From assembly GCA_002205965.3 (NCBI GenBank), contig NADL03000758.1, forward strand, positions 1,550,001-1,614,000: a DNA stretch of 64,000 nt. The letters are read 5' to 3'. This document shows, in pieces, positions 25,297-36,172 of this stretch; position 1 is the first letter of the stretch, and each line of letters starts with the position of its first letter. The notes beneath the pieces are model-generated. The model had not been told where the DNA came from, searched no databases, and saw only the letters and a list, made by a program, of their open reading frames with translations. The position numbers and the translations under genes were made by a program. This DNA is from Kappaphycus alvarezii (lineage: Eukaryota > Rhodophyta > Florideophyceae > Gigartinales > Solieriaceae).

Positions 25297-26614
25297 ATGG
25301 AACAAACTCCTGCTAATGATGTGGGGGACATACTAGCCGAAATGAGGGAAAACTTGGGGATGGCTCAAGTCGTGGACTGTGAGCAAGAAGGTTTCAATGA
25401 AGACATCGGGGGGAACGTTGAGAAAAGCGTAAAGATAGAAACGGACGATGAGTTGACAAGGATTTTCGACTCTGGGCAGAATCGAATGGTATGAAAGGAG
25501 CCCTATTCGAAGCGCTTCTGCCACCTTTGAGCCACATACCAGACATCAGTAACAACACTCTGTATGAGTCGAATGCAATTCAGCAGAGGAGGGATGTTGC
25601 GGCATCAGTTGTGCAGCTTGGTGAAGGTGCGAGCCAAGGTAAACTTGTTCCGGGCTTGTTAGAGTTAAAGCCACAGCAAGTGAGGACAGTGATTGGCAGC
25701 GATGATAAAGGCAAGAGTGAGAGAATGGAGAAGGATGAGGCCAAGGTAACGAAACCGAAGCATGTATGCCATGTTTGCAGCAAGGTGTTCAAGCGAGCAC
25801 ACAATTTAAAGATACATGGGAGGTTGCATTCTGGAGCCAAGCCATACTCGTGTCCGTTTGGTGGGTGCAACAAGGAGTTTCGGTGGAAGAGTAGCATTGT
25901 ATCGCACATGAATTGGCATCGAACTAAGAGAGGGGATATCCTGCCTGGAGAGCCGGAGGACACTTCTTTACAGACTGCAGCTTTACGTCAAGGCACAACG
26001 AGGCGGGGAAGCGGAGACAAGAGGAAGAACAAGGGGAAGAATCGAGGAGGTGGAGGGGTGGACATTGGAGGAAGAAACTTGCCGTTGATGATCTCTGAGG
26101 TGGGTGGAGCCAGTTCGAAATTGACAGACGGGGAAAACGCGAAGAGGACAAACGGACGGAAAAGGAGTTTGGGAAGGTGAATGTAAAGGTTGTTGAACAA
26201 GAGGACGCGGTGAGTGGGATTGTAAACGGGATGAAGGAGGAGGACGTGATGGGAAGAATGGTGCAAGAATTGGAAGGGTACGAGATGAGAGTTGAGTTGG
26301 ATGACTTGGTTGTGGAAATGACTGGACTGAAGGACACGTACGGGAATGGTGAAGAGTATGGGAGAGATGAAGATAAAATGTTTGACGGAGTGATGGAAAA
26401 CGACGAGTCGTTTACGCCAAGTACGACAGCGACATCGTACGATAAATCGCCGCCCCGGATGGAATTTGATGATGTTGTACCGATAAATCTAGTAGGTGTG
26501 ATGGATGATGGTGAAAGCAGGGATGAAGATGGTCTGTTGATGAGTTCAGAGTTGGTTTGCTGCGACTTTGAGAAGAGCGTTGACCCGCTTCATGGACTGC
26601 TGAGTGAAAATTAA
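25297..26614 (+). CDS. C2H2 zinc-finger protein, likely transcription factor
   Basis: The ATG at 25297 opens MEQTPANDVGDILAEM. Two adjacent C2H2 fingers follow: CHVCSKVFKRAHNLKIHGRL ending in H at 25767-25829, and CPFGGCNKEFRWKSSIVSHM ending NWH at 25851-25919. They are joined by the linker SGAKPYS, close to the classical TGEKPY. The second finger has the longer C-x4-C spacing. A basic, Gly/Arg-rich segment follows (KRKNKGKNRGGGG, near 26030). The C-terminal 145 residues are acidic (for example EEDVMGRMVQELEGYEM) and could act in activation, which is inference. Two phase changes (about 25490 and 26175) each need one added base; the protein would be about 438 residues. Two DNA-binding fingers and an acidic tail suggest a regulator; the targets are unknown. 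Confidence 0.8.
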
Positions 26615-27591
26615 GAATGGTTTTTTACTCTTTTTCGTTAGGAAGATGAAGTTGAAGATGGGAATGATGAACAAGCAGTTTGGTGGGGTTTGAACTGTTT
26701 TGGAATGAAATTGGCAAACACTTTGGAGAGGAGTTATGATGTTGAAAGGGACGAGACAAGGCAAGGGAGTGACAGGTCGGAGTGGCACGTAGATGTCATT
26801 CTTTAATGTATGTTTGTGGCGTACACGACAGTTTGAAATGGAGAAGATGGAAAGTGGAGATATGAGTATGGTAAAAGCAAGAAAAGAAGGGCGGGAAAAT
26901 GGATTTTGCGTGACGACTATTCTGCAGGCCCTTTTGTCGGAGATGGTCGTTGAAATGAAATTACAGAATGAACATGTTGAAGCTGAGTGATCGTTTTTCG
27001 AAAAAATGTGATGATGATGATGATGATGATGACGATGACTATAATAATCGTGAGATCAGACACTGCAGACACCCATATCGGACACGGTACAGTATGGTAC
27101 AGTACAATACTGTACAGTACAATACTGTAGTGTACAGTACAGTAGTGTATGGTACGGTAAGGGTACAGTATGCAGATCAAGATGACGATTACTACTGTAG
27201 CTACTAGTGGTTGAAATTGAAATTGCAAAATTAAAAAAAACATATGAACATAGGTATATGTTCACGGCAGTCTCGAATCCACACGAAATATGATGAGCCG
27301 CACAAAGGCAACAATACCAAAATTTTTTTATTTTTAACATATAAATATATTGTATTGCTCCAAAATTTCCTAAATGTCATCGCCAAACCCTTCATCGCGT
27401 GATCCACCCCCTCCCTATACTGTACTCAGCCCCCCCCCCCCCAGCCTGCCTACCTCTACCTCTACCCCATCTACACAACTCCACTCCCTCTCTGCCTTCC
27501 CTTTTCCTCCAACCACTCTCTAACTTTTTCTCGTCATCCAGTCTGTCAACTGACAATCTCTCCCCCCCTCCATCAAACAAACTACACAGAC
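26615..27591. other. Intergenic region with GAT microsatellite, palindrome cluster and C-rich leader
   Basis: A (GAT/GAC)n run lies at 27009-27038. The densest palindrome cluster of the window is at 27085-27170. Between about 27405 and 27590 the plus strand is C/T-rich with a C12 run near 27430-27441; this is probably the 5' leader of the RNase T2-like gene. Short open frames here are translations of these repeats. Confidence 0.55.
27085..27170. repeat. Dense tandem array of GTACAGTA/TACTGTAC palindromes
   Basis: About ten overlapping copies of TACAGTA, TACTGTA and TACGGTA words follow each other at roughly 8-16 base intervals, such as gtacagtacaatactgtac. Neighbouring words are complementary, so the whole stretch can fold into nested hairpins. 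Confidence 0.8.
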
Positions 27592-28532
27592 ATGCTACAC
27601 TACCTCCTCATCTTTCTATTCCTCACACCATGTCCATGCCAAGCACTCAAGCCTCAATCTCCTATTCCTCTCCTTCCCTCATGTTCCCCCAACCCTCCCA
27701 CATTTCCTCGCCCCGCAAACTTTTCACTCTACGTCCTCTCCCTGCAATGGCCCTTCACAGTTGCACTACTGCTCAAACAACAAGTGAAGCCTGTCAAACC
27801 CCCCAGCCGCCTTTACCATACGTGGTCTATGGCCCACAGCATATCAACCGGGACATTCCCCAACTTGCTGTGACACCTCCTTTTCCCTGGCCCCCATTCT
27901 CGATATCGCACCAGCACTCATTAGATTTTGGCCTGATCTCTCCCCAGCAAATGATGCCGTCGCCATGTGGCATCGCAATGGCTTTTGCATGGCAGTTGTT
28001 CCGGCCTCGCTTTGCGCACCTACTTTCGAAAAGTCCTCGAACTCAGTCGGCGCTACGATTTTCTACGAGCGCTCAATGCCGCTGGTGTCGTCGCTACATC
28101 CACAAAGGCACACAAGTCCGCAATTTTGCAAAAGGCAGTCGATGGAGCTACTGGCGGCTATCGCGTGGAAATGAGGTGTCGCCATTCTGGAGACAAGGTA
28201 TTTTTAGAGGCTGTGCAAGTTTGTTTGCACAAAACAAGGTTCCAAACTATCCACTGTCCTGATTTTTGTTTAGATGGTGATGTCGATTGCTGTCGTAAGC
28301 ACGATCAAATCCGTATTCCATACTGGAGTCATCGACTCCCACAGACGACGATGATCACGATCAACCTACACCAAGGGCAGGACCCGTATCCGATTCGAAT
28401 GGCCTGTGGATCGGCCAGGTAGCCGGCGCAATCGTTGTAGCCGCAGGCCTAGGATTTTGGTTGTTCAAGCAGTTTTGGGAGCGCGATGAAAGAACCCGTC
28501 CAAACAGGCTTCAGTACGCAAGACTCTGGTAG
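27592..28532 (+). CDS. RNase T2-family membrane protein lacking most catalytic residues
   Basis: RNase T2 enzymes are secreted or vacuolar ribonucleases. The ATG at 27592 opens a signal peptide (MLHYLLIFLFLTPCPCQA). Family signatures follow in order: YVLSLQWP (ending 27753), a Cys-rich CTTAQTTSEACQ, then FTIRGLWP (27812-27835) where the family has FTIHGLWP. Then RFWPDLSPAND, the CAS II segment MW-ASQWLLHGSC (27964-27999), TYFRKVLELSRRYD, FLEAVQVC and TIHCPD. The catalytic CAS I His is Arg (CGT at 27821-27823). CAS II, normally H-E-W-x-K-H-G, reads S-Q-W-L-L-H-G, keeping only its second His. After an Asp-rich linker (TPTDDDDHDQ) comes a hydrophobic segment (VAGAIVVAAGLGFWLF) and a basic tail, so it is a type I membrane protein. 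Four phase changes each need one added base. It ends 52 bases from the convergent coiled-coil gene. Confidence 0.82.
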
Positions 28533-28584
28533 TTTAACTCTATCCAACCTTCATCCACAGCTCCTTCCTCCTTGCCCAGTACCA

Positions 28585-30239
28585 TTACACAGCCTTTCTT
28601 GCCGACTGACGCCGCTGACGACGCTTTGGCTTCACTTGATCAACCTGACCATTCTCCTTAACCAAAGCTAATTTCTCCGTCTTGCGGGCTGCTGCCTTTT
28701 TGCTCTTTGAACGAGTGACAAGTTGGATTTCACTCTGATCCACATCACGACCAGCTGACGTGGCTGCAATATCATCCCCAACCTGGCTGTGGATTTGTGA
28801 AGCCGATGCTCCACTCCGCAGTGTGCGCACACATTCCGTTGCTTTCACGGCTGAGCCACTCGCCTCCGCCTCCACCTGTAGCCCACTTGAACCGTTTTTG
28901 GTCTCTAAGCTGCTTCTGCCGGGCGTACTTTTCCTCCCCAATTTCGCGCGCTTTCTCGGTCTTGCCATAGGTACATGGCGATAGGTAGATTCGGCCGCAT
29001 CCTTCTGCATTGTGTCGTTGCGGTTCATGGTGCGGCCCATTCAGTGGGATTGACAACAGCAGTATTGTATGCGCTGCTTTCTCCGGCGACTGGATGCTCG
29101 ACGAGAGGTCTAGATGAGCCTGACGAAATCCCCCTTGTTGGCATCAAAGGGCTCACATCATGGGTTGCTCCCCCTGTCCTTTCGTCTGCAGGGCCGGTTG
29201 TTGCTGGCAGTTTGGAACCGTTATGACTGTCTTCATTGTCCGGGAATGGCAATGGCAGAAATGCAGTTCCTGACTCTGAGGAGTTACGCAAGCTTAGCTT
29301 CGGTATTCCAGGTGGGGTACGCGGCGGTGAACGTGCCAATGGAGCTGGGGAAAGAAGAACGTCGTTATTACCATCCATGAGATCCGAGGGAGCCGGCACG
29401 ATGTAGGAATGACGAAGCCCCTCTTGTTGTTTGAAGCCATCCTTCTCGATACGGAGTTTCTCCGCAGATTCCTCTGCCTGTTGTCTCCAGAAGTCTCGCT
29501 CCTCCTCAACGGTCTTGACGCTTTGCAATGCGAGATCAAGACGTCGTTGGACATCTTCCTGTTCCTTCTGAGCAGAGACACGCTCTTCTTGCAATCGTTC
29601 TTCCAAGGTGTTACAGGCTGCTCGAGCCGTGGTGGTCATTCGAGTCAGCTTCTCTGCTTCCTCTTTGAATTTGTTCTCGTCTGCAACTCTCTGTTCCAGC
29701 TTTGCCTGAAGTTGCTTGATTTTGGCATGTTGATCTGCCTGCGCTGCCTGCAAGATGGCTATCTTCTGATTGGAACCTTTGGCCTCACCCTGTAGCTCGG
29801 TAATTTTCTGTTTTGCGGTTTGTTCTGTTAAAATCAAGGCTTTGATACGTCGTTTCAAGAGGTCAAGTTGTTTTGCTTTATCATTAATTATGACCTGCAT
29901 TGCTGCTTTGGTTCTTGCGTCACTTTCCAATCGTGCCTTGAGAACCAAAACTTCAACTTTGGCGCTCTCCTCCCTGGCCATGGCTGTCTTCAAGTCAGCG
30001 TTTGCAATGGTAAGGCGAGCTTCTGCCATCTCACATCTTGCGGCAAGAGCGTCATGACCCGGTGTGAAGGCGGTATCCAAAGCGTTGTGCAACTCGACAA
30101 GTTCGAGTTTGAGATTCTTATACTTTGCTAGTAGTGCATGGGGGTTGATGTGCCGCATAGGGTCGAGTGCAGCCATTGGCAGATTGTTGTCTTTTGCAAC
30201 AATTGGCATCCACGGCTGAGGGGTTGCTGTAGAAGGCAT
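28585..30239 (-). CDS. Coiled-coil protein with basic C-terminal tail, unidentified
   Basis: The ATG at 30237-30239 opens MPSTATPQPWMPIVAKDNN (a GTG further upstream is not needed). From about 30130 to 29420 the protein is a continuous coiled coil rich in Ala, Glu, Lys, Gln and Leu heptads, for example IKQLQAKLEQRVADENKFKE and RRLDLALQSVKTVEEERDFW. A Pro/Ser-rich linker follows (APLARSPPRTPPGIPK). Near 29030 one added base joins it to the second frame, which carries basic, nuclear-localisation-like clusters (ARPRKRAKLGRK) and ends KPKRRQRRQSARKAV before the stop at 28585-28587. Total is about 550 residues. This could be a structural, centrosomal, nuclear-lamina-like or chromosome-associated protein; nothing in the sequence decides between these. 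Confidence 0.7.
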
Positions 30240-33200
30240 GTGTTGGGAAGGTGGGACGCGGCGGACGAACAGATCAGTTCGGTGCACGGCTTAAATATGG
30301 CGAAACTCGTGGCAAAATCCTAACCGAAGCCCTCCGGTTTGTCCTACTGGCGCCAAATCGAGCTTATCATTATGGTACGAGTACTGTATCAGTCGGTAGC
30401 GGGACAGAGCGGGTACAGTGCCTCGATGGTCCTGGCAATGTGAATAAATTAAATAAAGTGTTGTTTAAAATAATCAAAAAATCACAACACAAAACACGTC
30501 GACTACACGTGTATTACAGTACAATTATCAAAGTGTGCCACACGGCTAGTGAATGGCAACATCCTCTGAACGATCAACGGACATTCGCACAATACTGTCC
30601 AATATCTCCGTATTGAGAAATTGGCTCAATACCGTTTGAAATAAAAGAAAAGCAATAACCTTCGTTACATTACAGTACGCTTGGGTACAGTACTGTACTG
30701 TTTCATTTTTGCTTTAGTTCTGTAACCTTTAATAAATAACAATAACACTTGGGATACGTGGTATCGTAATTGAAATAATTCAAATATTATCAAGAGTGGT
30801 AGGACTCAAGGGCGCATTCATGCGTGGTACAAATTAAAAGTACCGTACAGTACAGTACAGTGTACAGTCGAATTCCAAACTTTCAAATCCACGACAGGCT
30901 TTTCATAAAACAGTACACTACTGGAGAGTATAGAGTGCAAGGCAGTGCAAAACAGAACTGTCCACCTTCAAACTGTAGAATACGTGGCGCCTCCCAGCAC
31001 AACAACAGTACAATTGCCTTGGATGATTGACCGTTTTTTTTTCGAGTCGGATCTGTCCATCACAGTGGACAGGGTCCGAATCATCGCATGTCAAGTACAG
31101 TACTGTATCGCAGGTCGCTTTCAGCATCTGCCCAGTCATTGGAACCGTAAAACTGCGCTTCTTTTCCAGATCCTGCGGATCACGGGCGCCCGTAATATGC
31201 TGTACTGATGAAACGCCCAAACTCAGCTTTAAGAAATCATCCGCAGCGACCGAAAGACTGCATCTCTAGCTAAACAAGCAAACAAAAAAAGCAAGGGCAG
31301 GACCACGTGATGCACGACTCGAGAGATGCAACGGGAATTACTAAAGCCCGGTGAGGTAAGTATTCATTGACAAAAGGGGTAATGGATCTCATGATGAAAG
31401 GACTCGCTAATCGAGAGTACTGTAGGGGCTGTGCTGTAAATATGAATCAACAGCAGCACCCTTCAGTACCCTTTACTTTTGGTAGTAGGCGACGTGGACT
31501 GTCCCATTGTGCCAAGCAAAGCAATAGATCTCGCAATCAAATGTTGATCACTGACCCAACAAAAGGCTGTTTGTTGAAACATTGCTCAACCCATGACACA
31601 GTTGCAAAATCAAAATCAAATCCTGCCGATTTTCCGCGCATAGCCTTTGGACGTCCTACTGATCACCCTGTAGGATATTCCGGGCCACAACCGACCATGT
31701 GTTTCAAATATTAAGCCACCCCACATTCCTTCCTTCGGACGCAAACCGGTAACAAAGTGATACGCTGGCGCATTTCTTGTAGTACTAGCGCCGTGGCTGC
31801 AACAACGCATGTGACTACCGTACTGGACGTGGGCTACGCTGAAACCGCTGCGGCCCCGGCCCGTATGCTATACGGAGAGTAACAACACCGCGATATCTTA
31901 AGATTTTTTGGATACTTTTACCAAGATCTACAGTGTTCCCAGCTCTGATGTGCCGAGGAGTTCCGGTATATATATAATGAATTTACAGTTTTCGTTATTA
32001 ACGATTAGTCGCATGTGCAGTATTTACCGTATGTAGCAGTATTTACGTTGGATATATCGAATACTGGCGCAATTAATCGCTCTCTGGTAAGTTGCGAAAC
32101 CTCTTATGAATCTTTCATCTTAAAATAGACGTCCCCGTTCCTCACTCAGAACCAGTATACTACGGTAACGGTACGTGCGGGGGGGTGAAATCTTTTAATT
32201 TGTTCAAAAACTTGCGCCATACAGGGAGTGGGTTAGACTTTACCTACAAAGACATCTCCAGGCGACGGCTGAATCACGCACCCGCTCCAAGAACAAGTTA
32301 TTGGAGACTTGTGTATGTATGTATACCGTACGTACCGTACCGTACGGTTTCTTTTGTCAAGATATTGAGCTCGTTTAGAATGCCGAGCGGGAGATACGGG
32401 TGCGAAAGTACCATCCGCACTACTGTACAGTACTGTACTTGCGTGCTTTAACTTGGACGAAAGGGTTACTGAAAAAGAGACGCACGAAACACTGTTTATA
32501 ACATCCTTGTCCTCTCCAATCCCTGAGACCCTGCCATTTTCTTATACTTTCCCTTCAGTCCGTACTAACGCCTAACGCCGCTCCGTTTTCATCTCCCTTC
32601 CCCTCTGCTCTGCTGTGCCGCTTCCATGTCCTCTCCCTGCTACTCAGTCTGCTATCATTTTTTCCTTCCATAACCTCAGCGCAACCCTTGTTGTCGTTCC
32701 TTTCTCCCCCAAGCTTTCCACCCTTCACCGTCCTACCCTAGCCCTTTCGCCTCTACCTCTACGATAAGATCTGTCCTTTTCCTCTTAAATTGTTTTTACC
32801 ATCTACACCACTCCGCGCCCAACTTCTGGCCTGTGTCATCGCTATATCCCGATCTACTCTTTTCGCCCTCAGTTTTTGTGCCGCCTCAGTAATGTACTCC
32901 GAATTTTTTTCGACGCCACAGTATTTTGCTCCGCTGATGACTTTTACTTCTCTCCAATAGCTTCTAATGCCATTAATGCTGGAGAAAGCAGTTCATTCCA
33001 GAGTTCCGGACTACTTGAGCAGTATCGGGGAAGATAAGTTTCGATCATCGGATTCATACTTGCAGAAGCGCCATCTCTTTGTGGTTGCCTAGTGGTAGAT
33101 TTTTCAGCTTTACTCTACAGCGGGGGAAATGTGGGGTGATTTAATACTTGAAAGATATGGCCGGTTGTGGCCCGGTATATCCTACAGGGTGCCCAGTAAT

Positions 33201-33318
33201 ACCTCTGAAATTACCCTAAAACGCCGGCTCAAGGCCCCCAGCAGACAGGATGCCTTGGACTTTACGGCCGCGGCAGCGTCCCTCTGAGGAATCACCCTAC
33301 AGTAAAACGCCGTAGGGA
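30240..33318. other. Intergenic region with palindrome clusters and a long pyrimidine tract
   Basis: Palindrome-family clusters occur at 30672-30705, 30841-30868, 31096-31107, about 32320-32350 (gtaccgtaccgtacggt) and 32421-32440. From about 32480 to 32830 the plus strand is strongly C/T-rich, like the leaders of the genes in this window. No recognisable open reading frame follows before the reverse transcriptase relic. It may be the 5' end of a gene cut off by the insertion, but that is inference. Confidence 0.4.
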
Positions 33319-36166
33319 GTGCAGACATTTGCCAAAGTATTCCTGTTTCCTGCAGTGATGTGTTCGGGCATGTCCCTCCCCAGCTCCTGTTCTCTCGAAC
33401 GCCGCCCGCAATCGATCGCAGAAGCAATGAAAGAGCGGGTAGAACTATGGAACCCCGGCCAATACATGAATTTGTGGGAACAGACTGTCAGTACGTCTCC
33501 CCCACGCGCTGCGGCTACGCCGCCTATCTCCGACCAGCAACAGGTGAACATCCGCCGAGCTACTAAACTGGCTAAGGAGGGGGCGTATGGAAAGGCAGCA
33601 CAGGCGCTCGGCTCGTTGGGCGTCTTACCACCCACCCCAGAGGTCGTCCCGGCACTCCTCGCGAAGCACCCGCAACAAGCCCCCCACGACAAGGCAGCGC
33701 ACCACACCCCACTAGACAATGTCTCGCCTTTCCGCGACTTCACGGAGAAGAAGGTGCTCGACGCTGTTCGTCGGTATAAACCAGGTTCCTCTGCGGGGGG
33801 TTCTGGTCTCAAACCTTGCCACCTCGTCGAACTTCTGCGAGCTCTGTCTTCATCTGGCCCGTCCGGATTTTTGGCAGCCTTGTCTAAAATAGTGAACACC
33901 TTAGCAGCAGGCAAGGCCCCAGCCGGTCTTGCCCCTTGGATAGCTGGCGCGCCCCTAAACCCTTTGGCCAAGAAAGACCTGACACCCAGGCCAATAGCCG
34001 TAGGAGAAACGCTGCGCAGATTGACGGGTAGCTGCCTGATGGCAAGAGCCTCCGCGAGAGCAGCAAAATACCTGCAACCGCTGCAGGTTGGCATTGCTAC
34101 CCGATCCGGCACTGATACCGTCGTCCATGGAGTCCGAAGGGTCGTACAGAAGTTCGGGCACACCTCCGAATACGCATTGCGGACTGTTAACCTCAATAAT
34201 GCATTCAATTTGTGCAGTCGGACAGCTTTCCTGGCAGCAGTCAAACACCAGTTCCCCGACCTGTTCCCGTGGGTTCCGTACTGTTATGCACATGAGCCCG
34301 CTTTCTTGTGGTTTGGCCGTCATATAATCCAGAGCGTGCAAGGAACGCAACACGGGGACAACCTTAGTGGGCTCCTTTTCGATCTTGCGCTGCACCCCGT
34401 TATCCTCAAAATCCAACGGTTATTAAAGTCAGGGGATGACGACGAGCAGCAACTCGGCAACCTGCAGTTTCAACTATGGTACCATGATGATGGTACATCA
34501 TTGCAAAACACGACCAGCTCCGCAAGGCACTGGACATTTTGTCATCGCCAGAGGCCACAGCTCGGGGACTGCATCTAGCAGTGCCGAAATGCAGAATCTG
34601 CTGGCCAACTCCATCACTGGAGCCAGTGCAACGCCTCTATCCGAGAGAACTCGCACAGGAGTACAGCGAGGGCACAGTGGTTATGAACGCTCCCGTCTGC
34701 ACCAATGGCTTCACTCAGCAGCACTTCACAGGCCATGTGCAGTCCCTGAAGCCGATCCTCGACACCATCCGCAATGCAAGCTGGTGGCACCACTCGTAAC
34801 AGGCATCCGAGCTTACAGACCCCGAAACAGTTGCGCAAGAGCTGGAACGCGATATGTGTGTTCTCCAAGGCGATGATGGTGTCGAGGAACGGCTTCAGGG
34901 ACTGCACATGGCCTGTGAAGTGCTGCTGAGTGAAGCCATTGGTGCCGACGGGAGCGTTCAGCACCACTACGCCCTCCTGAGGCCGTTCCTCGACACCATC
35001 ATCGCCTTGAAGAACACACATATCGCGTTCCAGCTCCTGCGCAACTGTTTCGGGGTCTGTAAGCTCGGATGCCTGTTACGAGTGGTGCCACCAGCTTGCA
35101 CTGCGGATGGCGCTGCAATATTTGATGCAATGATGGAGAACTGAATGCGCACACTGGCTAGGGGCGTCCTCGACCCCGAAATATTTCGAGAACTGCAGTT
35201 GCCTGTGAAACCGATCACCGCCAAGAAGCCATCACTGGGAATTGGACTCACTTCGGCGACGTCAATTGCAGCTGCAGCCTTCCTCGCCTCCAGCGCAGCC
35301 TCCAACAGGCTGTGTGCAGCCCTCCTTCCAGCGGCAATTACGGATCTCGCAACGTACCGAGACATCGTAGAGGCGCATCAGATTTGGCCCCTCTCTTGCT
35401 CCCAGTTAAGGATTCTCCCCTTTAGTGCGCTCTGCTCAAACATAACACCATCACAGAAGACACTATTGGACACCATCCACGAGCGGGTGGAGGAAGAGAT
35501 CGATGTGGGCGACAACAGACGGCAGGCCTTCCGTGCCTCCATGGGGCCCCCCGCCGCGAAAGATTGGGTGTACTGCACCTCATCTCCGGGCCTTAAGACT
35601 AGCATTGAACTAAGAGAATTCTCAATATGGTTCCATTACTATTGCCAAGTCCCGCTTTTCCCTCCGGAAACACCATGCCCCAACCGGAACGTCCTGAAAC
35701 TTTCGACTGTTTCGGCGACCATCCGTTGCACTGCTTCCACGCGGGCGAAAGGCCGCGAAGACACGACCATCAGGTTCGTTTATTGGCGAGCGATCTCGGG
35801 AAAGCTGCGCGACATCCAGTCATCGAGCCGCGAGAAGGGGGCCACCGCACAAGACCTGATATTCGCGCAATGGGACGAACTGGCGGAACAGACTTCTTCG
35901 ATGACACCTTCGTCAACCCCCTAGCGCCCTCGAACAGAAGAGTAAGGACTTTCAACCCACTCACCTCGCTCAACGCAGCAAGAACGGCGAAACATAGAAG
36001 ACACGAGTCCTTTACCGCGTCTTCCGCCAGAAGTAGCCTGGTGCCCGTCCCTATCTCTACCCTCGGAGGATGGCACACCGGACGCCCACGTGCTGTTAAC
36101 AGACGTCGCACGCAACGTCCCAACGTGGGCAAGGGAGACCTACCGAAAGGGTCAACGAAATCTTAA
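33319..36166 (+). mobile_element. Degraded non-LTR-type retroelement (reverse transcriptase relic)
   Basis: An open frame of 419 codons (33319-34578) carries a reverse transcriptase of a group with the block PLAKKDLTPRPIAVGETLRR, then QVGIATRSGTDTVVHGVRR, then NAFNLCSR, and a YHDDGTS catalytic box (about 34480-34500). After it the coding continues in shifted frames: GLHLAVPKCRICWP (about 34560), VVMNAP..FTQQHFTGHVQSLKP, an internal inverted segment, then GIGLTSATSIAAAAFLASSA (35240 on). It ends with FGDHPLHCFHAGERPRRHDH and WDELAEQTSSMTP/DFFDDTFVNPLAPS near 35920. No LTRs flank it; its right end abuts the LTR at 36173. The motif A aspartate seems to be Asn (VNLNNAFN), and the usual GDPLGPLLF box reads GDNLSGLLF. 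It cannot be active. The 315-codon minus frame over it (33297-34244) is a shadow. Confidence 0.8.
34677..35109. repeat. Nested inverted duplication inside the retroelement
   Basis: Segment A (34677-34768, plus sense) recurs as its reverse complement A' at 34876-34967 with only a few mismatches. Segment B (34988-35109, plus sense) recurs as its reverse complement B' at 34764-34886, also with a few mismatches. The order is A, B', A', B. An inverted copy of the joined A-B unit therefore lies between A and B, and the last bases of A are repeated just before B. Confidence 0.85.
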
Positions 36167-36172
36167 CACAGC

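Noticed and set aside
33297..34244. 315-codon minus-strand frame
   Set aside because: Shadow of the reverse transcriptase, which has recognisable motifs on the plus strand.
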